Translations under genes and position numbers: made by a program | In this document: piece by piece, positions 8,895-17,041 of the stretch | Position numbering within the stretch: the stretch's first letter is position 1 | Layout: each line of letters starts with the position of its first letter | Assembly: GCF_022603395.1 (NCBI RefSeq) | Contig: NZ_JAIBKA010000010.1 | Coordinates: 142,055-206,054, forward strand | Length of the DNA stretch: 64,000 bases | DNA from: Desulfoferrobacter suflitae | GTDB taxonomy: Bacteria > Desulfobacterota > Syntrophobacteria > Syntrophobacterales > Syntrophobacteraceae | Direction of reading: 5' to 3' | The notes under the pieces: generated by a model | Database searches by the model: none | What the model saw: only the letters and a program-made list of their open reading frames with translations | Told to the model about the DNA's origin: nothing

Positions 8895-9825
8895 ATATAT
8901 CTAACATTCCTCGGGTGAATCCCTGGGGAAGAAAAATCATCACCACCATCAAAATGAGCCCGTAAACGACCATTTCATAATCAGAGAAAACATGCAGCCA
9001 GTCCGGAAGGAAAGTCAATACCGACGCCCCCAGAAGCGAACCCCAAATGCTTGCCATGCCCCCGATCACAACCATCGTCACAATGCGTATCGAAACAATG
9101 AAATCGAACGAGTCCGGGCTGATGAAAGTCACCAGATGCGCATAGAGGAATCCTGCCAGCGAAGCGAACACGGCGCTCAAAACAAAGACCCAAACCTTGA
9201 GCCTGCTGGTGTCGACACCCATGGCGGCGGCCGCCCGTTCGCTGTCGTGAATGGCGCGCAGTGCTCGACCGACTCTCGAATTCACGATGCGTTCACATAT
9301 GACAAAACAGACGACCACAATGCCCCACACCAGATAAAAGTAACCGCTTCCGGTATCCAGAGTGAGCGCACCAATAGAAAGGGGGGGGATGCCCACCAGA
9401 CCGGATGTGCCCCCGGTGAACCCGGTCCACTCACGAAACAGGATATAGAAAATCATACCGAATCCAAGCGTTCCCATCCCCAGATAATAGCCGGTCAGCT
9501 TGAGCATCGGCAGAGCAATCAGGAAGGCAATCACAGCCGTCAGCCCCAGAGCCAGGAGAAGACCCAGCCACGGCGGCCAGTTCCAGTGCACCGTCGCGAT
9601 GGCGGTAGTATAAGCTCCAATGCCGTAAAAAGCCGCATGTCCGAGAGAGATTTGCCCCGCGTAACCCATGAGCATATTGAGGCCGAGGGCCAGGACGGTG
9701 TAGATTCCGATGAAGGTCAGAAGCTGCAAATAGTAGGGATTTGACACCCACCATCCGGTAAGCACAATAGACAGGGAAAAAAGAGCGTACTTCATATGGC
9801 TGTTTCGATTCTCCAAACCGCGCAT
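8842..9825 (-). CDS. livM: Branched-chain amino acid ABC transporter permease LivM
   Basis: 327 residues, mostly transmembrane helices, with the LivM hallmarks NMLMGYAGQISLGHAAFYGIGAY near residue 50 and RIVTMVVIGGMASIWGSLLGA near 235. It forms the membrane channel with LivH. An internal ATG at 9795 (MKYALFSL) is an alternative start that removes a 10-residue hydrophilic extension; neither start has a well-spaced Shine-Dalgarno. The gene overlaps livG downstream and follows livH after a gap of about 115 nt. Confidence 0.92.
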   Translation of the reverse strand: MRGLENRNSHMKYALFSLSIVLTGWWVSNPYYLQLLTFIGIYTVLALGLNMLMGYAGQISLGHAAFYGIGAYTTAIATVHWNWPPWLGLLLALGLTAVIAFLIALPMLKLTGYYLGMGTLGFGMIFYILFREWTGFTGGTSGLVGIPPLSIGALTLDTGSGYFYLVWGIVVVCFVICERIVNSRVGRALRAIHDSERAAAAMGVDTSRLKVWVFVLSAVFASLAGFLYAHLVTFISPDSFDFIVSIRIVTMVVIGGMASIWGSLLGASVLTFLPDWLHVFSDYEMVVYGLILMVVMIFLPQGFTRGMLDIYERARSRYSRPSTSPQG

Positions 9826-9941
9826 CGGGTTGGCTGCACACCTCTGTTTTTATTGATTGACGCCGCTGCCGTTGAGCCGGTCGCGCCCGGGCTCCATCCC
9901 AGGGCAGCATGTGCGCCCAACCCGGCGGATTGCCGTCCCCG

Positions 9942-10817
9942 TCAGAAGCGCTGAACCGCTTTGGCGCCAAGGATTCCCGTCGGACGTACATAAAGGATCA
10001 GGAGCAGCAGAATGAACGCGATGGCATCCCTTAGACTGGAGGAGACAAAACCTACGCCAAAAGCTTCCAGGATACCCAGCAGCAGCCCACCCACAATGGA
10101 TCCCCAGGAGCTCCCCAGACCACCGAGCATGGCGGCACAAAACCCTTTGAGTCCCAGCATTGTGCCCATGTCGTAGCTGCTCATGGTGATGGGAGCAATC
10201 AATATGCCACCAACACCTCCCATGGCAGAGCTCAGGGCAAAAGCAAGCAGCACCATGCGCTCGCTGGGGATGCCCAGAAGCGAAGCGGCTCTCTTGCTGA
10301 TGGCACACGCCTGCATGGCCTTGCCCGTCAAAGTTTTTTTGTAGAAGAATTGCAGGCCAAGCACAATCAGCAGAAGGCTTCCCAGTATCCACAACGTCTG
10401 GGGCAGCAAAGTGGCGCCGGCCAGCTCGAAGGAGGAGAGCCTGGAGAACGACGGAGCACTGTGAGCATCCTTTCCCCACTGCAGCATGCCCACCCCTCTG
10501 AGCAGGATCGAGGCGCCGACGGTTATGATGATCAACACGATGGGATGCGGTTTACGTACGCTGCGGATTGCCAACCGCTCGAGCACCAGTCCCACCAGTG
10601 AGACTCCTGCAACTGTGGCAACAAAGGCTACGGGGAGAGGCAGCTCGAGCCCGCGCCAGAAGGTGATCAGCCCTAAAGCTCCGAGCATGACAAACTCGCC
10701 CTGGGCAAAGTTGATCAAACCCGTAGCATTGTAGAGCATGCTGAATCCAAGGGCGATTATTGCGTAAATGGCACCGTTGGTTATTCCGGAGAAAAAATAC
10801 TGAAGCAATTCCTGCAT
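9942..10817 (-). CDS. livH: Branched-chain amino acid ABC transporter permease LivH
   Basis: 291 residues, polytopic. The LivH signature AIIALGFSMLYNATGLINFAQGEFVMLGA is at about residues 18-46, and KGFCAAMLGGLGSSWGSIVGGLLLG is near 220-245. It is the partner permease of LivM in the inner membrane. The gene lies 73 nt downstream of the binding-protein gene in the same orientation, the usual livK-livH-livM-livG-livF order. Confidence 0.93.
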   Translation of the reverse strand: MQELLQYFFSGITNGAIYAIIALGFSMLYNATGLINFAQGEFVMLGALGLITFWRGLELPLPVAFVATVAGVSLVGLVLERLAIRSVRKPHPIVLIIITVGASILLRGVGMLQWGKDAHSAPSFSRLSSFELAGATLLPQTLWILGSLLLIVLGLQFFYKKTLTGKAMQACAISKRAASLLGIPSERMVLLAFALSSAMGGVGGILIAPITMSSYDMGTMLGLKGFCAAMLGGLGSSWGSIVGGLLLGILEAFGVGFVSSSLRDAIAFILLLLILYVRPTGILGAKAVQRF

Positions 10818-10890
10818 GATTATCGCGAGGCCGCAATCCGAAGGGAACCAGGGCGAGCCCGCAAGTCAGCGCCGCCCAGGTTCTGGTTGA

Positions 10891-12051
10891 TTATTCGTCC
10901 AGGAGCTTCCACTGGCCATTTTCAATGTTGACCATCACAAAGGCATCCGATCCCAATCCGTTATGATCCTCCGGTGTGAAATTGAATGTGCCCGTTACAC
11001 CGGTAAAACCACTGACCTTTTCTATTCCCTCGCGAATTTTGTCGCGCTCTCCACCACTGCCCTCCAGGGCCCTGGCCAAGATATGCATGGCATCATAGGC
11101 ATAACCGCCAAAACCGGAAACGGGCATGCTGTAAAGCTTTTCGAACTGGTTGATATAGTCGAGCAACACCTGTTTCTGCGGATCACTGTCCGGCAATTGC
11201 TGTGCAATCAGGATCTTGCCGGTAGGCAGCAGGTTGCCGTTGGCCGCATCTCCGGCCAGTTCAATGAACTTGGGAGAGGCCACTCCATGGCTCTGGTACA
11301 AAGGAATGTCCAGCTTCATCTGCTGCACGTTTTTGGCCACAACGGCAGGACCGGGATTGGTTCCCCAGCAGATGATGGCGTTCGGTTCTACAGCGCGGAT
11401 TTTAGTCAACTGGGCGGTCATGTCGGTATCCTTTCCGCCGAACGTTTCCGCCTGCACCACCTTGATGCCAAACTCGGGCGCCTGCTTAAGCAGCTGCTCC
11501 TTGCCGCTTTCTCCAAATGCATCCTCTACGGTCAGTATGCCGACGGTTTTGATGCCCTTGGACTGCATGTGAGTGTACACGGTCTTCACCGCCAACATGT
11601 CACTCTGAGCCGTCTTGAACACATAGGGCTTGACCGGCTCAGTGATCTTGATACCCGCAGCGCAGCTTATCAGAGGAATTTGAGCTTTTTCGAAGATCGG
11701 TATGATAGCGAGTGTGGTGGGGGTCAGACTTGGTCCGATGACAGCCAGAACACCATCTTTGCTGATCAGCTTATTGGCCGCCAGAACGGCTTTGGTCGGA
11801 TCACCCTCGGAATCATAGATGACCGCCTCCAATGGATGCCCGTCGATGCCGCCGTTCTTGTTGATTTCATCAACGACCATTTCAAGGCTCTTCTTTTCAG
11901 GATCTCCCAGAAAGGATGCGCGCCCGGTGATGGAAAAAATTCCCCCGATCTTGTAAGTATCCTGGGACCAGCAGGCCGGCACAGAAATTCCACCAATGAT
12001 CAGCGCCAGCACAACACAGGCTGTCAACAAAACAGATCTCCCGTACCTCAT
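10891..12051 (-). CDS. livK: Periplasmic branched-chain/aromatic amino acid binding protein
   Basis: 386 residues with a signal peptide (about residues 1-29, hydrophobic LLTACVVLALIIGGIS, likely cut near ACWSQ). The mature part has the Leu/Ile/Val-binding fold: YKIGGIFSITGRASFLG at the N-terminus, VDEINKNGGIDGHPLEAVIYDSEGDPTKAV, then AVIGPSLTPTTLAI. It captures the ligand in the periplasm and delivers it to LivHM. Relatives bind Leu/Ile/Val, Phe or aromatic acids; the neighbouring paaK genes and the Phe-rich leader favour an aromatic ligand, which is inference. GGAGG precedes the ATG by about 6 nt. Confidence 0.9.
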   Translation of the reverse strand: MRYGRSVLLTACVVLALIIGGISVPACWSQDTYKIGGIFSITGRASFLGDPEKKSLEMVVDEINKNGGIDGHPLEAVIYDSEGDPTKAVLAANKLISKDGVLAVIGPSLTPTTLAIIPIFEKAQIPLISCAAGIKITEPVKPYVFKTAQSDMLAVKTVYTHMQSKGIKTVGILTVEDAFGESGKEQLLKQAPEFGIKVVQAETFGGKDTDMTAQLTKIRAVEPNAIICWGTNPGPAVVAKNVQQMKLDIPLYQSHGVASPKFIELAGDAANGNLLPTGKILIAQQLPDSDPQKQVLLDYINQFEKLYSMPVSGFGGYAYDAMHILARALEGSGGERDKIREGIEKVSGFTGVTGTFNFTPEDHNGLGSDAFVMVNIENGQWKLLDE

Positions 12052-12300
12052 AATGTCCTCCTTTGCAATTTTCGATCAATTGTACGGCTGCGCACGCGGC
12101 CTTGTTCCCGCATATTCCTCCAGTCGTCTCACAGACAGTGCGACACTTATGAGCCCGCTGCGGCAGGCCGCGCCGCTGTCATTCCCCTGAAATACCGCCA
12201 CGGCGGCAGCAATCCAGAATGTTACAGAGTCTCCCGGCCCCCCATCGCCGGGTGACGGTTGCACCGAGTCTTTCAGGAGGTTCCCATGTAAACGCTGCCA

Positions 12301-12732
12301 TCAAATGGCATAGAGCTTTTCGGCTTCGATCACTGTGACGCCGTTGGCCTGCAGCACCTTCACGGCTTCGTCAAGGTTATCGAAACGGAAGATGATCACC
12401 GCATTACTGCCGCTTTGCTGAACAAACGCATACATGTATTCGACATTCACATTGGCGTGGAAAAGACTGTCGAGGATTTTGTGCAACCCGCCGGGCCGGT
12501 CCTCTACCTCAACAGCCACCACATCTGTCTTGCCCACGGTGAATCCATGCTGCTTCAGCGCTTCCTTGGCTTTGTTGTTGTCGTTAACGATGAGGCGCAA
12601 AATGCCAAAGTCCGAGGTATCCGCCAGGGACAACGCCCTTATGTTAACGCCGGCCTCAGACAGAATTCGGGTCACCTCAGCCAGACGGCCCGCCTTGTTC
12701 TCAAGAAAGACTGAAATTTGCTCTACACGCAC
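12301..12732 (-). CDS. Tandem ACT-domain amino acid sensor protein
   Basis: 143 residues made of two ACT domains, about 1-68 ([22 protein letters not shown]) and 70-143 ([20 protein letters not shown]). ACT domains bind small ligands, usually amino acids, at dimer interfaces. Stand-alone double-ACT proteins adjacent to phenylacetate-CoA ligase genes are common in anaerobes, where they are thought to sense aromatic amino acids, although the mechanism is unknown. Here it sits 53 nt after paaK and about 250 nt before livK on the same strand. It has no DNA-binding domain, so it more likely modulates an enzyme than transcription. Confidence 0.85.
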   Translation of the reverse strand: MRVEQISVFLENKAGRLAEVTRILSEAGVNIRALSLADTSDFGILRLIVNDNNKAKEALKQHGFTVGKTDVVAVEVEDRPGGLHKILDSLFHANVNVEYMYAFVQQSGSNAVIIFRFDNLDEAVKVLQANGVTVIEAEKLYAI

Positions 12733-12785
12733 TTTTAAGTCTCCTCTCCGGTCTCAAATAGTGTTTAAGGAAATGATTTTGGAAG

Positions 12786-14087
12786 CTACAGCTTACGATT
12801 GTCGATGACTCTCTGGGCTTTGCCCTCACTGCGGGCGATGGTCTTCGGCTCGACCAGCTTGACCTTGGCAGAGACCCCCAAGAATTCTTTGATGTTCTTG
12901 GCGATTTTCTTTTCCAGCTCCTGCAGTATCCTCACTTCGTCGGAGAATGCGTGTTCACCCACTTCCACCATGACCGTCAGGCTGTCCAGGTTGCCCACTC
13001 GATCCACCATCAATTGATAATGAGGCTCCACTTCCTCGATTTCCATCAAGACGCTTTCAATTTGTGAGGGGAAGACGTTGACACCGCGGATGATGAGCAT
13101 GTCGTCCGTGCGACCGCTGATACGGTTCATGCGCACATGAGTTCGCCCGCAGATGCAGGGTTCCGGATTGAGGGCCGAAATATCCCTGGTGCGGTAGCGA
13201 ATAACCGGAAATGCCTCTTTGGTGATGCTGGTGAACACGAGCTCTCCGGTTTCGCCGTACGGCAACACCTCTCCGGTTTCAGGGTTGATGATTTCAGGGA
13301 TGAAGTGATCCTCAAAAACGTGCAGTCCTTTCTTGGCCTCCTGGCATTCCACCGACACCCCCGGCCCCATCACCTCACTCAAGCCGTAGATATCCACCGC
13401 ACTGAGATGAAGCTTGCGCTCTATTTCTTCGCGCATTCTTTCCGACCATGGCTCGGCACCGAAAATGCCGGCGCGGAAACGCAGCTCCTTGAAATCGATC
13501 GCCGCTTCCTGGGCAACTTCGGCAAGATGAAGCGCATAGGAAGGAGTACAGGTGAGGATGGTCGGCCCAAAATCTTTCATGATCAGTACCTGCCGACGGG
13601 TATTGCCACCCGAAATGGGTATTACCGAAGCACCCAGACGCTCCGCCCCGTAGTGAATTCCCAGTCCTCCGGTAAACAGCCCATATCCGTAGGCGTTGTG
13701 TATGATATCGCCGCGCCCCGCCCCGCCTGCCGACAGCGCCCGGGCCATGAGCTCAGACCACGAAGCAATGTCCCTTGCGGTATATCCCACCACGGTGGGC
13801 TGCCCGGTGGTTCCCGATGAAGCATGGATGCGCACGACGTTGTCCATCGGCACCGCAAACATTCCGAACGGATAGTTGTCCCGCAGATCCTTTTTGGTTG
13901 TGAAGGGCAGTCGCTGCAGGTCATTGAGGGTCTTGACATCGGCCGGGGTGATTCCCGCCTCTTGAAATTTCCTGCGATAAAACGGCACCATCGCATAGGC
14001 CCTCTCCAACACGGTTTTCAGGCGGCGAAACTGAATCGCCTCGAGAGCTTCTCGCGGCAGTGTCTCAAATTCGATGTTATAGATCAT
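12786..14087 (-). CDS. paaK: Phenylacetate-CoA ligase
   Basis: 433 residues, full length. The AMP-binding loop is [16 protein letters not shown] at about 88-103, [10 protein letters not shown] follows near residue 240, then RTRDISAL and [22 protein letters not shown]. The C-terminus keeps SEGKAQRV with the adenylation lysine (about residue 423). It converts phenylacetate or a related arylacetate, with ATP and CoA, to the acyl-CoA in the cytoplasm. In anaerobes this enzyme works next to indolepyruvate/phenylpyruvate ferredoxin oxidoreductases, either degrading aromatic amino acids or making them from arylacetates; no ior genes are in this window. First structural gene behind the attenuator leader. 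Confidence 0.92.
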   Translation of the reverse strand: MIYNIEFETLPREALEAIQFRRLKTVLERAYAMVPFYRRKFQEAGITPADVKTLNDLQRLPFTTKKDLRDNYPFGMFAVPMDNVVRIHASSGTTGQPTVVGYTARDIASWSELMARALSAGGAGRGDIIHNAYGYGLFTGGLGIHYGAERLGASVIPISGGNTRRQVLIMKDFGPTILTCTPSYALHLAEVAQEAAIDFKELRFRAGIFGAEPWSERMREEIERKLHLSAVDIYGLSEVMGPGVSVECQEAKKGLHVFEDHFIPEIINPETGEVLPYGETGELVFTSITKEAFPVIRYRTRDISALNPEPCICGRTHVRMNRISGRTDDMLIIRGVNVFPSQIESVLMEIEEVEPHYQLMVDRVGNLDSLTVMVEVGEHAFSDEVRILQELEKKIAKNIKEFLGVSAKVKLVEPKTIARSEGKAQRVIDNRKL

Positions 14088-14128
14088 CCTCGCACAATCC
14101 TCCCTTAGTTCAAACCTTCACTTTTGCC

Positions 14129-14158
14129 AAAAAAAAACCGTGAGTTTTTCACCCACGG
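14129..14158 (-). terminator. Intrinsic terminator inside the paaK leader
   Basis: On the minus strand, arms CCGTGGGT (14158-14151) and ACTCACGG (14145-14138) form an 8-bp stem with one G-U, closed by a GAAAA loop and followed at once by nine T residues (14137-14129). It lies about 40 nt before the paaK start and downstream of the promoter, so it must be bypassed for operon expression. Confidence 0.85.
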
Positions 14159-14234
14159 CTCTTCAAACAATATCACCACGGGCTTCGTCGTTGAGTCTAC
14201 CCGTGGTTTTCTTCATTACCAGGTGCGGTACTGC

Positions 14235-14321
14235 CTACTTAGCACGCCCACAGGTAGACTTCCTAAAAAAGAAGCCCGAAAAATATCGAAAGCAGCTATA
14301 GCAGAAAGACCGTCCTTTCAC
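14235..14321 (-). CDS. Phe-rich leader peptide (28 aa) of the paaK operon
   Basis: GTG-initiated ORF of 28 codons ending at TAG, with GAGGAG 4 nt before the start. Six residues are Phe (positions 6, 11, 14, 17, 18, 19, the last three consecutive) and two are Tyr (8, 13). This enrichment at the codons just before a pairing arm is the hallmark of pheA/pheST-type leader peptides. The peptide itself probably has no function beyond letting ribosome position report on charged tRNA-Phe. The GTG start and the rather short Shine-Dalgarno spacing are the weakest points. Confidence 0.7.
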   Translation of the reverse strand: MKGRSFCYSCFRYFSGFFFRKSTCGRAK

Positions 14322-14350
14322 ATCACTCCTCACCAGCAACAGTGTGATCT

Positions 14351-14379
14351 CTGTTAGCCAAAATGCTCTGCACTGTCAA
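14351..14379 (-). promoter_or_regulatory. Sigma70-type promoter of the paaK-ACT-liv operon
   Basis: TTGACA (14379-14374) and TAACAG (14356-14351) on the minus strand with an ideal 17-nt spacer. The implied transcription start near 14344 leaves about 22 nt before the leader peptide start, as expected for an attenuator leader. Confidence 0.7.
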
Positions 14380-14441
14380 GGGAAAACTATGGAAAACAAT
14401 AATAATTTTATGCAACACCCATGATTTCCGTGGAGTGCCGG

Positions 14442-15206
14442 TCAGCTGTCTCGTCCCTCTTTCGAAGGAGCCTGAGGGGCTTCCTTGTGTGATTCACTCG
14501 AGGCGGGAGCAGCTTTGAGCTTTGCCATTTCCAGGTCTTGCTGCACCCGATGAGCGCTGGGATAAGAACCCTCTGCTTTCAACGCAGCCTCATACTGTTC
14601 GACCGCTTTGGCATAATCCTTCTTGACGGTATAGAGTCTTGCCAGGTGCCAACTCACCTCACGCTCGAAACCCTTCAGCCCGCTTCCGGCGAGACTCTTC
14701 CACTGCTCCATGGCCGCATCGATGTTACCCACCTGTTCATAGGTTAGAGCCAGATGATAGCGCACCAGAGGCCGCAATGAACTGGCTGGCGGGGTTTCCT
14801 TCAGCACCGCCTCGGCAGCCTTGACGGACTCATCGTAGCGTTTCATGTGGAAATATGCCTGAGCCAGATCAAACTGGGCGTTCAAAGCCGGCTGTGTCCC
14901 TTGATGTTGCTCGCTAAATTTCTGCAACTCGGCCACCAGATGATCCCAGTTCTGGTAATCGGTGATGTCGTTGGTCGGCCATTCCTCTATTATTTTGAAA
15001 TATTCCGCGCGCGCGCGCCGTTCGTTTGCCTCCCGATAGCTGTTGACTCCCCACACAATCCCCATGATCAACAGTACCCCTGCGACTGCAGCGATGATCC
15101 AGTGCGGGTTTTCTCTGGCATAATCGGATGCACGCTGCGAAAAACTCAGGAGCTCCTCGCTGGCTTCAAAACGCTTTCTTGATCCTTTAATCTTCGTGAA
15201 ACTCAA
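14442..15206 (-). CDS. Membrane-anchored TPR protein (YfgM-like)
   Basis: 254 residues. One transmembrane helix at about 36-54 (HWIIAAVAGVLLIMGIVWG) follows a basic N-terminus, and the remainder is tetratricopeptide-like: ALNAQFDLAQAYFHMKRYDESVKAAEAVL, RYHLALTYEQVGNIDAAMEQW, WHLARLYTVKKDYAKAVEQYEAAL. The topology matches YfgM-type proteins, which face the periplasm and assist chaperones at the Sec translocon, though those are usually shorter and lie near bamB. The Ser/Glu/Lys-rich C-terminus is low complexity. Function beyond a protein-interaction scaffold is inferred. Confidence 0.7.
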   Translation of the reverse strand: MSFTKIKGSRKRFEASEELLSFSQRASDYARENPHWIIAAVAGVLLIMGIVWGVNSYREANERRARAEYFKIIEEWPTNDITDYQNWDHLVAELQKFSEQHQGTQPALNAQFDLAQAYFHMKRYDESVKAAEAVLKETPPASSLRPLVRYHLALTYEQVGNIDAAMEQWKSLAGSGLKGFEREVSWHLARLYTVKKDYAKAVEQYEAALKAEGSYPSAHRVQQDLEMAKLKAAPASSESHKEAPQAPSKEGRDS

Positions 15207-15241
15207 ATATCACCTCGTCAAAACGTTGACATCGACCAGCC

Positions 15242-15724
15242 TCAATCGCGCTGTTTGCGAGCCGATTCGATCCGGTCTTTGATTCTATTCATTTCTGCCT
15301 CGCTCGTCTGGCGGGTCAGGCTGCACTCTGCACTATCCAGGGCTTCAATGTGGCCTTCCTGGAACATCTTGATCCAGAAGGGAATGCTCTCTTCGTTGGC
15401 GTTCTTGACACGAATGATGCCCGGATCCTCCACATAGAGCTCTCCCTTAAAAATCCTTTTGAGATATCCCAGGGCTTCTCTGCCGCCACCTCGTCTTTTC
15501 GGCCCCATGACCTCCAAATAGTATAGCGTGATCTCCTTTGCGCCGTTTTCTGAAAGCGACAGGCTCAACTGCCCACGGAATGTCCCGGGTTTTTCAAACT
15601 GCAAGATCTCCATTGGGCCGAAGCCTTTCAAAATCGTCAGCAATTCCTTGACCGAAAGGTCACCATAGGCAGCGCTCCAGATGATGCCTTTCCACTCGAT
15701 GTCCGCCAATTTTCCCAACCTCAT
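15242..15724 (-). CDS. Conserved-looking protein of unknown function, possibly the 3' part of a broken gene
   Basis: 160 residues from an ATG at 15724. No family was recognised. A Gly/Arg-rich segment (GPKRRGGGREALGYLKRIFKG) in mid-protein is followed by ELYVEDPG; the C-terminus is charged and helical. The frame continues upstream of this ATG with protein-like sequence (SQENRILADIVTET) back to a TGA near 15796 but offers no other start codon. The preceding ORF on the same strand overlaps it in another frame. The two may therefore be halves of one gene separated by a frameshift. Confidence 0.55.
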   Translation of the reverse strand: MRLGKLADIEWKGIIWSAAYGDLSVKELLTILKGFGPMEILQFEKPGTFRGQLSLSLSENGAKEITLYYLEVMGPKRRGGGREALGYLKRIFKGELYVEDPGIIRVKNANEESIPFWIKMFQEGHIEALDSAECSLTRQTSEAEMNRIKDRIESARKQRD

Positions 15725-16061
15725 TGTTTCTGTTACGATATCTGCCAGGATGCGGTTTTCTTGCGACGGGCTTTTTAGGCGCAGCAGTGGTTTTCAACTT
15801 GGCTCCCGCCTCCATGACTGCGCGGCGCAAATCCTCTTCCCAGGGAGGCGCCATCGAAACCACATCCACCATTTCCTGATTGTGTCTGATTTTGAAGGAG
15901 CTCAACGGAGGATTCTTGCGAGAGCAATCCTTGCTCTCGAAGAAAACCACTCAGTAGCGCGCTCCCTTGCCGATTACTATCGGATATAGACCCAGTTGAT
16001 CAATCTCGGGACAGAGTTCATATATTCTCGCCTTTAAACCATCCTTATCCTGACCGCTCAT
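15660..16061 (-). pseudogene. Gene interrupted by an in-frame TGA (possible recoding or nonsense mutation)
   Basis: An ATG at 16061 with a good GAGGTG Shine-Dalgarno starts a frame that reads 36 codons, meets TGA at 15953-15951 (after GKGARY), and continues open for 96 more codons with protein-like sequence (VVFFESKDCS, SFKIRHNQEMVDVVS, PPWEEDLRRAVMEAG) to 15660. The last 30 or so residues look out of frame, and the frame of the next gene becomes protein-like near 15780, so a frameshift there is likely. A strong hairpin (15944-15913; arms TTCTTCGAGAGC and GCTCTCG-C-AAGAA) starts 7 nt after the TGA, roughly where a bacterial SECIS would lie, but no Sec-type redox motif surrounds the codon. A Trp-to-stop mutation is the simplest reading. 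Function unknown. Confidence 0.5.
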
Positions 16062-16131
16062 GTGGCTTCACCTCTTTGGACTGGTGGCTGCCTGTGAATT
16101 GACGACTCAGTAAAAACTACTCCGCATGGCG

Positions 16132-16650
16132 CTAAATCGACCGTTTTTCCAGCAATGCAGACTGTCGCAGAGCCTCGAACAAGACGATCCCCACGGCTGA
16201 AGAAAGATTCAAACTTCTGACTCGAGTCTTATCTACCGGGATCTGCAGAACCGTTTCCTGCTCACCGGCCAGCATCTGCGCAGGGAGTCCCCGGGTCTCG
16301 GAACCAAACACCAGGCAATCGCCCGGTTGAAAGGCAAAATCGAAATAGGATCGTTGCGCATGGCTGGAAAAATAAACCCATCGGCTGTGCGCCAATTGTT
16401 CACGCACAGCCTCAAAGCTCGGATGAACCGTTAAATCAACATATGGCCAATAGTCCAGCCCCGCCCTCTTCAGATAGCGGTCAGTCAATTGAAAACCAAG
16501 AGGTTCGACAAGATGAAGGGGAACATGGGTCGCCGCACATGTTCTAGCAATATTTCCTGTGTTCTGAGGGATCTCAGGCTGAAACAATATCACCCTAAAC
16601 TGGGGTTGATGAAGATATAGCTCCGTCTTTACCTTGTCACAGCTGCGCAT
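16132..16650 (-). CDS. trmL: tRNA (cytidine/uridine-34 2'-O)-methyltransferase TrmL
   Basis: A SPOUT-fold methyltransferase that 2'-O-methylates the wobble base of leucine tRNAs. Visible motifs are the N-terminal FQPEIPQNTGNIARTCAAT, the central LVFGSETRGLP, and the C-terminal IPVDKTRVRSLNLSSAVGIVLFEALRQ that forms the knotted SAM site. The ATG at 16650 gives 172 residues, close to the family length; the longer frame from 16695 would run into the upstream gene. It is preceded by a DUF1566 gene ending 8 nt upstream. Confidence 0.88.
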   Translation of the reverse strand: MRSCDKVKTELYLHQPQFRVILFQPEIPQNTGNIARTCAATHVPLHLVEPLGFQLTDRYLKRAGLDYWPYVDLTVHPSFEAVREQLAHSRWVYFSSHAQRSYFDFAFQPGDCLVFGSETRGLPAQMLAGEQETVLQIPVDKTRVRSLNLSSAVGIVLFEALRQSALLEKRSI

Positions 16651-16657
16651 CCGCTGA

Positions 16658-17041
16658 TTATTTGCTGCGCACGGCTCGGACAAAGTGGTTGGCATAATTT
16701 TCTTCTACCAGATAGATGTCGCCGTAGTAAAAGTCGGCATAACAGGCGCGATGATGCTCCGCTGTGGTGGAGCTCCAGCAATTTCTTTGATTGCCGAATT
16801 GGGGTGCGACATAGAGTCCACTGTGGCGGTCTTCTTCGGGAAGAATGATGGTCCGCAATTCATCCTTTGAAGGGTAGTGCCAGTCACCATAGCCTGCAAA
16901 TTCCTTCTCATTGAGCTGATCAATGTAGGCAAAACCGTCTTTCCAAACCATACGATCTTCAGATGCTGCGCGCTGCCACATCAGACCCGTCTCTCGGTCC
17001 AAGACGATGAGGTTTCCCTGCAACACGAAACGTTCGCTCAT
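16658..17041 (-). CDS. DUF1566 (Lcl C-terminal) domain protein
   Basis: 127 residues that are almost entirely one DUF1566 domain: LDRETGLMWQRAAS at the start, WKDGFAYIDQLN, FAGYGDWHYPSKDELRTII, YVAPQFGNQRNCWSST and VRAVR at the end. This aromatic- and Trp-rich fold is widespread in Desulfobacterota, often secreted or attached to lipoproteins. Here there is no signal peptide, so it is probably cytoplasmic. Its molecular role is unknown. The gene lies immediately upstream of trmL on the same strand. Confidence 0.8.
   Translation of the reverse strand: MSERFVLQGNLIVLDRETGLMWQRAASEDRMVWKDGFAYIDQLNEKEFAGYGDWHYPSKDELRTIILPEEDRHSGLYVAPQFGNQRNCWSSTTAEHHRACYADFYYGDIYLVEENYANHFVRAVRSK

Larger units (their letters stand above)
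14129..14344 (-). promoter_or_regulatory. Predicted Phe-dependent transcription attenuator of the paaK-ACT-liv operon
   Basis: Reading the minus strand from the predicted start near 14344: a short 5'UTR with GAGGAG, a 28-codon Phe-rich ORF (14321-14235), region 1 AGTCTACCTGTGG (14260-14248), region 2 ACCACGGGTAGACT (14207-14194), region 3a CCCGTGGT (14182-14175), and the terminator (14158-14129). Region 1 pairs with region 2 over 13 bp including one G-U. Region 2 can instead pair with 3a (8 bp) or with the 5' arm of the terminator (CCACGG with CCGTGG, 6 bp). Region 1 starts 4 nt after the triple-Phe run, so a ribosome stalled there would mask it. This is the architecture of amino-acid biosynthetic attenuators. 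Which alternative stem wins, and hence the detailed switch, cannot be settled by eye. Confidence 0.75.

Noticed and set aside
10963..12255. 430-codon open frame on the plus strand opposite livK
   Set aside because: It lies fully antisense to a clear livK, has no recognised domain and shows the composition expected of a complementary-strand shadow.
12052..12300. Riboswitch or separate attenuator before livK
   Set aside because: There is a CCCGGC/GCCGGG hairpin but no T run, leader ORF or alternative pairing; it may be only a weak structure inside the operon.
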